DNA of 64,000 nt from Calonectria ilicicola (taxonomy: Eukaryota; Ascomycota; Sordariomycetes; Hypocreales; Nectriaceae). The DNA is taken from contig CP085828.1 of assembly GCA_020809705.1 (NCBI GenBank), forward strand, positions 1,426,001-1,490,000, in the 5' to 3' direction. The notes below the pieces were generated by a model. The model made no database searches. It saw only the letters and a program-made list of their open reading frames with translations, and was not told where the DNA came from. This document shows, piece by piece, positions 11,207-24,293 of the stretch. How positions within the stretch are numbered: the stretch's first letter is position 1; every line of letters begins with the position of its first letter. The position numbers were made by a program, and so were the translations under genes.

Positions 11207-14200
11207 ATGGCATCTCGCGAAGTTCTTTTGTTTGGAGACTTGTCAGTTGGATTTGAAGATGACCTTCGGATCCTTCTCTACATCCGCGACAACCCCCTAT
11301 TATCTTCCTTCCTGGAGCAAGTCGGCGCCAGAATAAGGGATGAGATCGGCCATCTTAGCACTCAAAGGCAAAATTTATTTCCTCATTTCACAACGCTTAT
11401 TGATCTAATTTCCAAGCTTGGTGAGACGGGGGGCACACCGATCCTGAAATTCTGTCTCTTGTCTGTATGTCAAATCGGACAGTTCTTGGAGTAAGTCGGG
11501 ATACTTCTTCTCTCATGTAGACCTATCTGATAGCCCTCAGTTTCTATAGTAGGGATGGCCGATGTTACCCATCATCCCGTGCCACCTATTGCCTTGGTGT
11601 CTGTGCAGGATCCTTTGCTGCCGCCGCTGTCAGCTGTTCTCGGTCTCTTACCGAACTCATACCTGTAGGCCTGGAAGCCGTTGTGGCCGCGTTCCATACG
11701 TCACTCAACTCTTACATCGCGAAAGATGATCTTGTTGGGAGTAACAGTGAAGATAACAGTTCTTGGTCCGCGGTAATGTCCGGGGAGGTGTGGGATTTTC
11801 AGCAAAAGATCGACGACTTTTCATTTTCACATGTGAGTTTGCCGTCTTGCAGCTTCTCTTTTCTCTCTCTCTGACCATTGAAGCATCTTCAACGAGCATG
11901 GAAGCCATACATCAGCGCAGTCACCCCCAATCACATCACTATCAGCGGTCCCCCAATAATACTCAATACATTCATATCTTCACTTCAAACAAAATCCCAT
12001 GAGCTCTCTATTCAGTCACCATACCATGCCCAACACCTATTCGATAGGAATATAGCCAAAAAGATCGTAACGATCGAATCTTTGAAGTCTAGCAAACTTT
12101 ACATGACGTTCATTTCGCCTGTGACAGGTCAGGCGGAAATCGCAGACGATTACAAAGGTCTGCTAGAAGCTGTTGTCAAAAATTGCCTCCTGGAGCAGGT
12201 CAGATGGGATCTAGTTGTCGAGTCCATGGTTAAGAATATGTCCGACCAAGGAGTCAAGCATTGCAAACTATTCACCATAGCTAGCAATGCATCGCAAGTC
12301 CTTTCTACGGCTTTGGGAGCATTCAACATCGAGGTAGAAGTTCAGAAGGTATCTGCGCCGGCTGGGACACCTGTCCAAAGCGGCCACTTTTCAGATTCGA
12401 AAATTGCCATCATCGGCTATTCTGGTCGCTTTCCTGACTCTGCGTCAAACGAGGAGTTTTGGGAGCACCTTCGGGCAGGCAGGGATTTACACCGGGAAAT
12501 TCCACCAGACAGATTCATATGGCAAACACATTATGATCCTAAAGGGAAGAGAAAAAATACGAGTCGCATCAAATACGGTTGCTGGATCAAGGAGCCAGGC
12601 CTTTTTGATGCAAGATTCTTCAACATTTCCCCTCGAGAAGCCGAGAACACAGACCCAGCACAAAGGCTTGCCATCACGACTGTCTATGAAGCGATGGAGA
12701 TGGCTGGTATGGTGCCAAATAGAACGCCCTCCACACAGCAAGACAGGATCGGAGTTTTCTTTGGCACCACTAGTGATGACTGGAGAGAAGTGAATAGTGG
12801 GCAGGATGTGGATACTTATTTCATTCCTGGCGGAAACAGAGCATTCGTCCCGGGAAGAATTAGGTTAGTGAGAGTGAAGTGTTTTTGCCATCCCAAATAC
12901 TAATATGCTGTCAAGTTACTTCTTCAGGTTTTCTGGCCCCAGCTTGAGCATGGATACCGCTTGTTCCTCTAGTTTTGCTGCTATTCAGACAGCATGTGCC
13001 TATCTTTGGAGAGGGGAATGCGATACCGCAGTCGCAGGAGGCACTAATGTGCTCACCAACCCAGACAACTTCGTGGGGCTTGACAGAGGACACTTCCTCA
13101 CCACAACTGGTATTCCAGCCTTCCTTCTACCAAATTTAACATGCGCTAACAATTTATTTCTAGGGAACTGTAATACATTTGATGATGCTGCCAGTGGTTA
13201 CTGTCGCGCCGATGCCGTCGGTTCAGTCATTCTGAAGAGGCTGGAGGATGCCGAGATGGACAATGATCCCATTTTCGGCATTATCTCTGGTGCGACAACG
13301 AATCATTGCGGTCAAACAGACAGCATTACCAGACCTCATGAAGGGGATCAAGTTTCCGTATTCAAGAGAATCATCCGATATGCTGGAGTAAATCCACTTG
13401 ATATCAGTTATATCGAGATGCATGGCACAGGCACACAAGCAGGAGACGCAACAGAGATGAACTCGGTACTATCGGTCTTTGTGCCTGAAACGCAACGCAC
13501 ACCACGATATCCTTTATATGTCGGCTCAGCAAAAGCAAACATGGGCCATGCTGAATCTGCATCTGGCGTGTCATCATTGATCAAAGTCCTGATGATGATG
13601 AAGCACAACGAGATCCCACCGCACTGCGGTATTAAGACAAGGATTAATCACAATTACCCGCTGGATTTGAAGGAGCGAAACGTCAATATCCCTTTCAAGT
13701 CGACTCCTTGGCTAAGGGACCAGACATCTTGCGGTAAGCGATTGGCGTTTTTAAACAACTTCAGCGCTGCGGGAGGCAATACTGCAATTCTTCTCGAGGA
13801 TGCTCCACTACGTAAGGACGAGAAAGCCCAAGATCCCCGAACCTTTCATCTAGTTGCGCTCTCGTCGAAGACAGCAAAGTCTCTCACGAGCAACCTAGAA
13901 GCTCTTATCAGTCATCTCGAGGCTCATCCCACAGTCAAAGTTTCCAATCTAGCATACACGACAACAGCAAGACGCATTCAACATCCGTACCGTATTACCG
14001 CTATTGGAAACGACTCAACTGCTATTTTGCGATGCCTTAAGTCCAAACTAGACACCATAGAGCCAAAAACAATTCCGCCCCCTGCCAAACTTCCAAAATT
14101 AGTCTTTGTCTTCACAGGCCAAGGTTCATTTTATCCTTGTGCAGGGAAAGAGCTGTTTACCCATGTTAAATCTTTCAGGGAGGATATGACACGTTTCAGT

Positions 14201-17200
14201 AAGATATCCCAACAGCATGGGTTCCCATGTTTTCTTGGACTTATTCAGAACGAAAATGAAACAGAGTCAAATGACCCTGTAATCGCGCAGCTTGCGACCA
14301 CCTGCACACAAATGGCATTAGCTCTAATGTGGAAATCTTGGGGTGTGAACCCAAGTCTTGCAATTGGACACAGTCTGGGTGAATACGCAGCGTTGTTCGC
14401 AATTGGTGTTCTTTCAGCCGCTGACACAATATACCTGGTTGGCACCCGGGCACAGCTTCTCAAGGATCATTGCACGTCCGGCACTCATTCCATGTTGTCT
14501 ATCAAAGCTACAAAGGATGAAGTTGATTCTCTCATAAGAGATTGCACCGCTGAGATTGCCTGTTTAAATCAGCCAACAGGTAATGTCATTAGTGGTAGAA
14601 TCGAGGATATTGACTGTCTCAAGAGCATCTTTAAAACAGCAGGGCACGAGACTGCAAGTTTGGGCATACCCTTTGCCTTTCACTCCACTCAGGTTGATCC
14701 TATACTGGAGGATCTTGAGATAGCTGTGAGGAAGGCGGCTTTCAGAGCCCCATCCGTTCCATATATCTCTCCTCTACTCACTCAAGTTGTCACTGAAGAA
14801 GGTATCTTGGATGGTTCTTATCTTGTCAAGGCCTGTCGCCAACCTGTCAACTTCCAAGGTGCGCTTGAAGAAGCATCTATTTCCAGTATGATAAATGAAA
14901 ATACAGTATGGCTTGAAATCGGGTCTCATCCCATTTGCTCAGGCATGATCAAGGGCACTCTGGGCAACAAGTCCAACACAACAGCCACCCTACGAAAAGA
15001 CACCGATCCATGGAAAGTTTTGACCACAACGCTTGAAACTCTTTATCTCAAAGGCTTCGATATCGATTGGAATCAGTACCACCGAAACTTTGAGCATGTC
15101 AATGCCGTGATCGAAATGCCACATTACAGTTGGGATCTCAAAAATTATTGGATCATGTACCGCAATGACTTTTGCTTGAACAAAGGTGAAAGCAAAAACT
15201 CAACTCAAGATGTGCAAGTAGGGGTCCCAAAACTTTTCAAGAGAATCTCCCCATCCCTACAGCGAGTAATTGAAGAGTTCCATGGGGACGAACAATCCAC
15301 CATACTAGTCGAATCAGATGTCCACGACCCCAAACTTCTACCCGTGTTTACTGGCCACAAGGTCAATGGAGCAGAGCTTTGCCCCTCGGTATGTTGTTAA
15401 CAACCCCATCACCATTTTCAGCTTCCAGCTAACACAGCAAGTCATTGTGGGGAGATGTTACCCTACACCTAGCGAGCTATTTCATGGAGCAGCACGCGAT
15501 GTCGAAAAAAGACATGGGAATGGATGTTTCTCATATGGAAATTGAGAAGCCGCTCGTGTATAATCGATGTCTTGATTCTCAGCTTTTTCGGGTATCTGCA
15601 GTTGCAGCATGGGCTGACAACAAAGTCAAAGTATCCATCTTTAGTGTCGACGCGAATGGCCAAAAGACGGCCAACCACGCAACTTGCACGGTCAATCTGA
15701 TCCCCATTCAAGGCTGGGAAAAGGAGTGGAAAAGAAGTGCCTTCTTCGTCAAAAGCAGAATCCATGCCCTCCGCGATGCCGTCGACAATGGAGAGGCCCA
15801 CCATATGAAGCGAGCCATCGTCTACAGACTCTTCTCGAATATTGTGGAGTACAGTTCTGAGTATCAAGGAATGACAGAGGTTATCCTCGATAGCAACGAG
15901 CTCGAAGCCGTTTCAACTGTCAAATTCCAAGTGGACGATCAGGATTTCTATTTCAACCCGAAATGGATGGACAGTGTCGGTGGAGTTGCTGGTTTTATCA
16001 TGAACGGGAATGATAGCCCCCATCCCAAGGCCGAAGTTTTCATCAATAATGAGTGGGAAAGCATGAAGATAATCTCCAAACCGGAATATGGCAAAACATA
16101 CCACTGCTATAACCGCATGCAGTTGCTTGAGGGAACACTATATTCTGGCGACACTTATATACTTGATGGCGACCGGATCATTGCGTTTATCGAACAGATC
16201 AAGGTGCGTGAGTTTAAACGATAAGAATACAAATTACTAATAATAACAGTTTCTGGGAGTACCGCGCCGAGCTTTGGATGGGCTGCGCCCAGCCGGAAAC
16301 AAGTTGGCTCAGCCCAGCCCCACTCGAGTTTTGCCGCCAGTTCAAGAATCGAAGTCCAAGATGTCAACAACGCCACTATCCAAGAAAAATAGCCCGTCCC
16401 TCACAACCACTCACCCTGGTTCAGCAAACTCTGGGAGAATTTGGCTTAGTATATTAGCCATTATCTCTGAAGAAGCTGGTGTGGATCTTGGAGAGCTGAA
16501 GCCCGATACTGAATTCGCTGAGCTTGGTCTTGACTCACTCCTATCCTTAACAATCACAGGTCGTATACGAGAGGAGTTAGAACTGGATCTTCCCTCGTCA
16601 ATCTTTGTTGAGAGTCCGACCGTTAAAGACCTTCAAAAACTCCACGGAAATGGAACTAGCGGAGCAACTCGCCTCCCCAGCACGAATGTGTCCAGCAGCG
16701 ACGGAGAATCAGGAACCTCAACGCCGGAAACCTCACTCGCATCTGAGCATGAAACTTTAGACTATGTTCTCATTCTGCGTTCTACTATCGCCGAAGAGAC
16801 CGGTATTAAATTAGAGGAGCTCTCTGGTTCCACGGATCTCGACCAAATCGGTGTCGATTCTCTACTTGGACTAACAGCTTTAGGAAGACTCAGTGAGATT
16901 TTTGATGTTGAGCTTCCCTCGACTCTCTTTACGGAAAATAAGACTCTGTTTGAGGTAGAAAGTGCCATTGCTTCTATTCTCGGAGTAGATGCAAAACAGT
17001 CTGCACTTACCTCAGCTCCGCCTACTCGACAAGACGACCTTTCTCAGAAAGATATTGTCAAAAACACACCTTATGCGACTTCAGTTCTACTTCAAGGATC
17101 ACCCAAGTCCGCTAAATCATTTTTATTCATGTTTCCCGATGGCTCAGGCTCTGCCTCCTCATATGCCACGCTATCAAAAATTGATCCAAAGGTGGCAGTG

Positions 17201-17866
17201 TATGGACTAAACTGTCCGTGGCGTACCACACCAGAGGCCATGGCCCTGTCCAAATGCACCATTCAACAGCTTTCTGCGAAATACCTCATAGAGATAAAAC
17301 TACGACAGCCATGCGGGCCATATCATCTAGGCGGGTGGAGTGCAGGAGGAATTTGCGCATTCGAGGCCGCGCGGCAGCTCGTCTCCTCCGGGGAAGCTGT
17401 CGAATCTCTGATATTGATCGACTCTCCTAACCCAATTAACCTACAAAACCCCCCTGATAGCATGTACGACTTCTTTCAACAACTAGGCATTTTCGGAACC
17501 GGGTCGGGTATTCCGAAGTGGCTGCGTCCACATTTTCATGCATTTATCAGCATGCTTGATGAATATGAACCAATCGCTTGGCCCGATTCCTTTGGCCCAG
17601 CCCCCAAGACGCTCATTATCTACGCCCCGGATGGCGTATGCAAGGACCCGAATGGCCCTAGACCAGATATGCGGCCCGACGATCCTCGAGAAATGATTTG
17701 GTTGATCAATGATCGAACTGATTTTTCCGCAGACGGCTGGGCATCCTTGCTAGGCAGGGATAGGCTGACTATCAAAGTGCTTGAGGATGTAAATCACTTC
17801 AGCATGATGGATGCTGGGCCCCAGATGGATAAGATGTCCGCGCACATTAAGCGAATTTTGTTTTGA
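11207..17866 (+). CDS. Non-reducing polyketide synthase, SAT-KS-AT-PT-ACP-ACP-TE
   Basis: Seven exons (11207-11490, 11541-11832, 11884-12863, 12916-13109, 13164-15388, 15442-16203, 16250-17866) encode 2117 residues. It makes an aromatic polyketide from malonyl-CoA. Domains with active residues: SAT (Cys116 in GVCAG); KS about 365-790 (Cys535 in DTACSSS, plus HGTGTQAGD and NMGHAES); AT about 895-1210 (Ser987 in GHSLGEYAA); PT about 1285-1590 (His1315 and Asp1502 in NPKWMDSVGGVAGF); ACP1 (Ser1675); ACP2 (Ser1783); TE (Ser1943 in GGWSAGG and His in NHFSMM). There is no KR, DH, ER or MT, so it is non-reducing. The TE opens with FMFPDGSGSASSY, like the Claisen-cyclase TEs of pigment and naphthopyrone synthases, but chain length and product cannot be read from this. 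All catalytic residues checked are intact. Confidence 0.96.
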
Positions 17867-20800
17867 TATATGATATTCCGGAATTTTTTTGGATCACGTC
17901 GCTCTTGAACCGTATGTCTCATTTGCAACTTGTCTATCCTTCAATAGCCAGATATTTTCCATGTTCATTATGCATAACCTAATATAAATTGTAGAATTCA
18001 CAAAATCCCTTCTTTCTTCTTTTTTTCTTTTTGATTGAAAAATGTGAGCCAATTTCATTCTAGGGTAGGCAAGGCATGAGTGGGTTTAGATATTTCACCA
18101 CGGCACAAGCCGATTACAATTTGCTTCCCTCCTAGTAGAACCGTATCTCAGATCAGGAAAGGGTTCTGATTATTGCTATTATAAATTATGAATGCGCGGG
18201 TGGGTTTTACCTTGCGGTTCCATATCTTCTTGCATGGTGGTGTTTCAACTAGGGAGTAGAGATGATCATGAAGTGGAACGAAGATAAGAGATAATGTTAC
18301 GTGCAGATTTCATTCCACCTTGAACATCGCTGCATTGGATGAGATGAGAGGGCCAATTGGTGAACTAAGCTTTAAATACGCGGCTTTCGTAAAACATGCC
18401 AGTGAGGGCATATTCCGCGTTTAGGCCACGGCACATGGCCTCTTTCAGAAAAAGGCGAGTCAGCTCGTCATGGACCTTGTGAACCGGAAATAGCCATGTT
18501 ATCCGACTTGCAGATCGATCAAACCTGAGTAATGGGCCATAAGGGATAGGAAATGAGATCGGAGCTCATCCTAGAGGGAGCGGTTCTATTGGATATCCGG
18601 TGGAGAACTCGAGACACAGCTCCTAATTATACGTAATCAACATATGACCCTCTTACCTGCTTCTGGCCATGTTTTAGAAGCCGCTTTTCCGCTCTGATTG
18701 TCTCAGATCCAAACTTTGGTCTAACATGCCGTCATTTTGGAGTCGCGTCAGTATCATGGGGAAGAGTGGAGCTGACTAAAACATCCCTTCCACAAGGTGC
18801 GTGTCATGAGATTTCACTTGAATAGAAAGTTCCATCTTGCCACTCAATTCGCGCTCTATGCATGGAATGTTTCGCCTGACACTAGCGTGATGTGGTTCAT
18901 GCCGAGATGAAACCTAGACTCGGAGAAGCCCATCGGAGAAGCCCATCGGGGACTTCAAAAATGAGCTTCAACTCCCCGACTCAAACAATATTCGTGACGC
19001 TTGTAACTGCATACGACAAGACCACACTAACGCTTGACTGGTCGGTTTAGGAAAGGTTGACGATATCAGTTTCTTTTATGCGGGGCACGGTTCCAACGGT
19101 TGTGATGCATCAAGCAAGGTGGGGGGAGGGGAACTAGGAGCTAACCACTCGCATCAAATGAACAAAACGCCCCAGCGGGGCCACACTCCTCACTTCAGAG
19201 CACGGATGCGATATTGATTGATAGGCAACGGGGAATTCATCATGGGAGTAATTGCCATGTAAGCCGAGGAAATAGCGTGATGTTTCAGAATGTTTGTTAC
19301 AGAATATGAAGAATATGCTGTAGTTTATCCGGTGCTCGAAATTATCTGCCGTGCATTCCACAGGCCCATCTCTTGCTCGAATGAGAGTAATAAACAAAGG
19401 TGTTTCTTTTCTAGTTTTTTAAAGAGCCGAGCCAGTATTCTTTACCGTAGTTACGCCATGTTAAATTTTATGAGATCGCCCTGAAGATGCATTCGCTTGT
19501 ACCTCTATTGCTTTGTTCTGTCAAGGGGAGTACGAAAGGGGATAATCATTGACTCGTGTTTCTATGAACCTTCTGGGATAGGCAGGCTGCGGCTAATAAG
19601 AGTGGCACAATTGGAGATACTTTTTATAATTTTGCGTTAAAGGGTTCGAGGAATTATACATCTTCTGTGCTGACTGGCTAATACAACCCGACTTCAACAT
19701 ATCAGAGTCAAGCGCGAATGGAATAAAGGAAGATGGCAATTTAATGGCTGGATAGAACAGGTGGTAAACTTGGTGAAGGGCATGCAGATAGGGCCATTAT
19801 CATGATAAACCTCGCATTAATTTACCCGGGTCATGACGAGCTGAAGAGTCAGAATAGCCGTAGTCGAGGTCCCCGGCTACAATTCAAGCGCTGGAGTAGG
19901 CAGATATGGGAGAATGGATAAGAAAGCGGCTGACCAATCCATTTGGATTGATCGGCGACCTTGCCAGCTAGAACGAGGTCGGCGAGGTGGTATAGAGCTA
20001 TGGCTGTTAAACCAGTTCTCGGTACAGCATACGCGTCATCTCGGAAGACCATATCCGGCGAAGTCGTTGCATTCTGTCGCAAATATTGCCGGGTGCAGAA
20101 ATTTTTCTCGATGCCCTTTCCTCTGAATGATCCAAGCTTTCGCGCAGTTTCCACTTACACACACACTGCCGATCACACAGGGCCATAGATCTGCGTGCCC
20201 GTCTCGCCCATCTGTGCAGTTTCAGGGCTCATGCGCGCCTACAGGGCCAAACCTTGGACAGGAAATAAATGAAGATTGCCCAAGCCATTGGAATGTCGGC
20301 TTCGCGGCATGTGGGTTCTCCCTGGTGACAGGTGGTTGTGATGCCATGAGGCCGGAAATGGCCCAGAAGGGAAATTAGTCACGGCCAAGATGCGAATTAG
20401 GCCTGCGCTGGAGGGCAGGAAGTCGGGGATCGGGGACGTCTTTAATAATGCTGGGTTGAATAATTGAGCAGCTGTGGCTGGGTTGGAGGCCGATTCCCTC
20501 CCGGCGCTACCATTTAGTCGGCGACTCGGCGAGCGGGGCGGCTTTCGGGCCGGCCTGGGCGCTGTCAATTCCAGCGCGGAGGGCCTTCGGTCGGCTGGTG
20601 GCGTCTCGTGGCGGGTGTGGCGCTGCTACACCGCAACCACAGCAGAGCTCTCCGGCCGACTCCCGTCAGCTTCCGCCTTGAGCCTCTCCGGCGGCCGTCG
20701 TCTCTTCCACCCCAGACCCTTCACCGCGTACAGCATGCGGTTTGTGTCCAGCCCGTACCCACCCGTATCCATAGCGCTCGCTAGAAGAACTGCAAAAAAA

Positions 20801-21266
20801 AGATGCTTAAAATTTGCCCTGGGGCATCCCCCCCTGGCGCCCCATGGGCCCAACAAAACAACAGTCAACCAGTCGCGGAGGCCCGTTGCCCTGTTTTTGT
20901 CACTCCCGCGATGGCTTCTGGGCCTCATCGGCCGACTCCCGGGCCTATCTCACATACCCGGGTCGTTTCAACGGCTTCCTGCAGGCCGATCAGGGCTGAG
21001 ACCCAGCGATGGCCGACGTCAACACTCTCCTCCTGAGTCAAGTTGCCGCTGAAGTGGACTGACTCCACCAACCGGGCCTCTGTCTTTCAATCTGAGTCCG
21101 TTTGAATCTCCCGCTCGGTGGGTTTCTGGGGTTTGTCTGGGCCGCCGACGTCTCGTATATCTTGCTACCGCTCCGTCTTGATCTAATCTTCTGTAACTCC
21201 CTAATCACAAAGACCAAGGACACATGGCACTGGTTGACAAGTATCTTGCCCATAGTGACCTCCAAA
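17867..21266. other. Long gap after the PKS gene, no supported gene
   Basis: These 3.4 kb begin with the PKS 3' flank, including a perfect palindrome ATTCCGGAAT at 17875-17884. The first two thirds carry only short scattered ORFs. The last 0.8 kb is visibly GC-rich and likely holds the leader and promoter of the sulfate permease. I see no transposon or gene relic by eye. Confidence 0.45.
18921..18946. repeat. Two tandem copies of a 13-base unit
   Basis: The unit CGGAGAAGCCCAT occurs twice in direct succession. It lies in non-coding DNA and is probably slippage. Confidence 0.7.
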
Positions 21267-23892
21267 ATGGCGTCCCAGAAAGCCTCCCAGTTCATTACCC
21301 AGAAGGTTCTTGGTATTGATACCAATGAACGCTACTCCCTGCTGCCCCAGGATCTTGATGATCGCGCCAGGAAAACAATTTCCCCTGCAGACATCTACCT
21401 GGAGGAGGAGCCCACAATTCTAGAATTCTTCAAAGACATGACGCCTACCAAGGCTGGTACTATTGAATATTTCCGAGATTTGTTTCCCAGCGCAGGATGG
21501 ATCCCCAGATATGGATTCAACTGGCTTGTGGGGGATATTATTGCCGGTAAGCTTATCTTGTGTATCAGCACTTTGTTTCCTCACACTAATCACTCGTCAA
21601 ATGATGCAGGCATTACAATTGCTCTAGTAATTGTTCCTCAAGCAATGGCATATGCCCTCCTCGCCCAATTAACGCCCGCCCATGGCCTCTATACATCTTT
21701 CACTGGCGCTGTTTGCTATTGGGTTTTTGGTACTTCCAAGGACATCGTCATTGGTGTATGCCTTGCCCCCTTTTTAGTATGGATGACTCTAGACTAACGT
21801 GCCGCACCATTGCAGACAACTGCCGTCGGCTCCCTTTTGGTTGGTCAGGTCATTGGCCATGTCAACGGTACCCATCCAAACAAGTACACGAACGAAGAGA
21901 TCGCCCACGCCCTTAGCTTGATATCTGGAGCTGTTTTGCTCTTCTTCGGGCTCTTTCGACTCGGCTGGATCATCGAATTTATCCCTTATATTCCCATCTC
22001 CGCTTTCGTAACTTCAGCAAGCATAACCATCATGTCGACCCAGATCCCCAGTGCCCTTGGTATTTCCAGCGTCAACACTCGGGAAGCTCCTTATAAAGTT
22101 TTTATCAATACATTCAAGGCACTGCCCGAGACAAAAGTCGATGCAGCTATTGGAATCACTTCGTTCCTGATGCTCTTTGCAATCAGAGATTATTGTGCCT
22201 TCATGGAGCGACGCCACCCGAAGACGAAGAGGATGTGGACATATCTTTCCTCCTTGAGAATGACCTTCGTCATGGTTCTCTTTACACTCATCAGCTTTCT
22301 GGTCAACAGAGGCCTTTCTTCCGCCGATGCAAAGTTTAGAATTGTCGGCAAGATTGAATCCGGTAGGTTACTTTCCTGAGTTCATTTTATTCATCTAACT
22401 TTTGTCAGGCTTTCAACGTGCCCACGTACCTACCCCGAGCCTCGAATTGGTCACAGCCATCATGCCCCAGCTTCCAGCTGTTGCCATCATCTTGGTTATT
22501 GAACATATTGCAATTGCCAAAGCAATGGGCCGACAATACAATTACACTGTCAACCCCTCCCAAGAGATTGTGGCTCTGGGCACTGCGAACGTGTTCAGCC
22601 CTTTTGTAGGTGGATATGTCTGTACAGGCTCGTTTGGAGCATCTGCCGTTCTGTCCAAAGCTGGTGTCAAAACTCCTCTGGCCGGCGCCTTCAGCGCAGT
22701 CATTCTGATCTTGGCCTTGTACGCATTGACGGCAGTATTTTTCTTCATTCCCAAAGCTGCGCTTGCTGGATTAATCTTGCACGCTGTTTGCAATCTAATT
22801 GCCCCTCCAAAGAAGGTTTTCTCTTACTGGCAATTATCGCCGTTCGAGTTTATCATCTGGGCCGTCTGTGTCATTGTTGCCATCTTCGAATCCCTTGAAA
22901 TAGCCATTTATGTTGGAACCGCCCTTTCAATGGCTTTGCTTCTGGCACGTCTGGCCAGGACAAGGGGTAAATTCCTTGGTCGAGTTCAAGCATACAGGGT
23001 TGTTGGCGAAAAAGATCACCACCATGGGATGAGCAGAAAGTCGAGCGTTACCGCCTTGGACAAGGAGCTTGGCCAACACCGCGAAGTGTTTTTGCCCTTG
23101 GATCGCAAAGATGCCTCCAACCCTGACATTTGTGTCGAGATGCCGTATCCCGGTGTCTTCATTTATCGCTTCCACGAAGCATACAATTACACCAACCAAG
23201 CTTATCATATTGATACCTTGCTTGAAACCATCATGAAAAACACACAGCGCATGACTGAGGAACATTTCGAGAAGGAATCTGACCGACTATGGAATGACCC
23301 AGGTCCAAGGAAACACAACCCTGAGGACGCCAACCTCTCTTACCTTCGTGCAGTTGTCCTTGACTTTTCTGCAATTAACAACCTTGATGTCACTTGTGTT
23401 CAAGGATTGATTGACTTGCGAAACTCACTTGACCGCTACTCGGCTCCCGACGCTGTTGAGTGGCACTTTGCATGCGTACACAATCGGTGGTCTCGTCGCG
23501 CTCTTGCTACCGCCGGCTTCGGGTTCCCGACTGCTAAAAACCCTGACGCTCTTGTAAAATGGACTCCCATGTACTCGATCGCAGCAACAATTACATCAAA
23601 TGAAGTGGATCCCGAACCCGAGCACCACCTGGAGTTAGATCTGGAATCAGAGGGGAAAACGCACGAAATCATTGAAAGCAAAAAGTCTTCAGACATTAGA
23701 GACTACCACACTGAGGCTGGATGCTCAGAAGTTGAGACAAAGAGGCCGTTTTCACCTTCTCCATCTGATCATTCTCAACAAATGGCGGCTATTTATGGCG
23801 TTGATCGCCCTTATTTCCACTTAGATCTGGTGGACGCGGTAGATGCTGCTATTAGAGATGCTCAGAACAAGGACCAGAGACCTTGCGCTTAA
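21267..23892 (+). CDS. SulP-family sulfate permease with STAS domain
   Basis: Four exons (21267-21546, 21610-21755, 21816-22362, 22409-23892) encode 818 residues, a normal length for fungal plasma-membrane sulfate permeases. The N-terminus is cytosolic. The transport domain begins near WLVGDIIAGITIALVIVPQ, followed by AYALLAQLTPAHGLYTS, the SulP signature region. Repeated hydrophobic helices follow, with conserved GGYVCTGSFGASAVLSKAGVKTP. After the last membrane helix comes a long cytosolic STAS domain, with LRAVVLDFSAINNLDVTCVQ as its core. At the second intron I chose donor GTATGC so the join reads IVIGTTAVGS. It imports sulfate for cysteine and methionine synthesis. It lies 3.4 kb from the PKS cluster and is unlikely to belong to it. 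Confidence 0.95.
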
Positions 23893-24293
23893 ATTGGGTT
23901 CGGTATTTGTCTCCCCTCTCATGACACGACTTGCTTTGGGTGCGCGGCGTTTTGGTGTTTGCATGGATAAAGCTAGGCCGTGGACTTGGCACAAGGGCTC
24001 ACATAGCGATGATAATTTTGTAATGAAATAAAATCATGTTCAAGAAGTTTTTGGGTATAACTAGAGTTTATTGTCAGTGTAAAACTCGTAATGTAATCTG
24101 GTAATTAATGGCTAGGGTGGTATTACTCCCAACTTACACCAACGAATCATTGAACGGAGTTTATAAACTCAAACCAATGCTTTATTCTATTCCTTGTTAC
24201 TATCAATTTCCCATCGCTAATACATGTTTAATCCATTCCCAAACTCCAAGCCGTTCATCCAATAGCGTTAATCAGCCCTCAAAAATTGCCAAT
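23893..24293. other. Intergenic stretch between convergent genes
   Basis: The sulfate permease and terpene cyclase genes converge on this 0.4 kb. It is AT-rich, as 3' flanks often are, and carries no supported gene. Confidence 0.5.

Noticed and set aside
20474..21052. 192-codon plus-strand ORF before the sulfate permease
   Set aside because: GC-rich leader or promoter DNA with several overlapping frames and no recognisable protein features.
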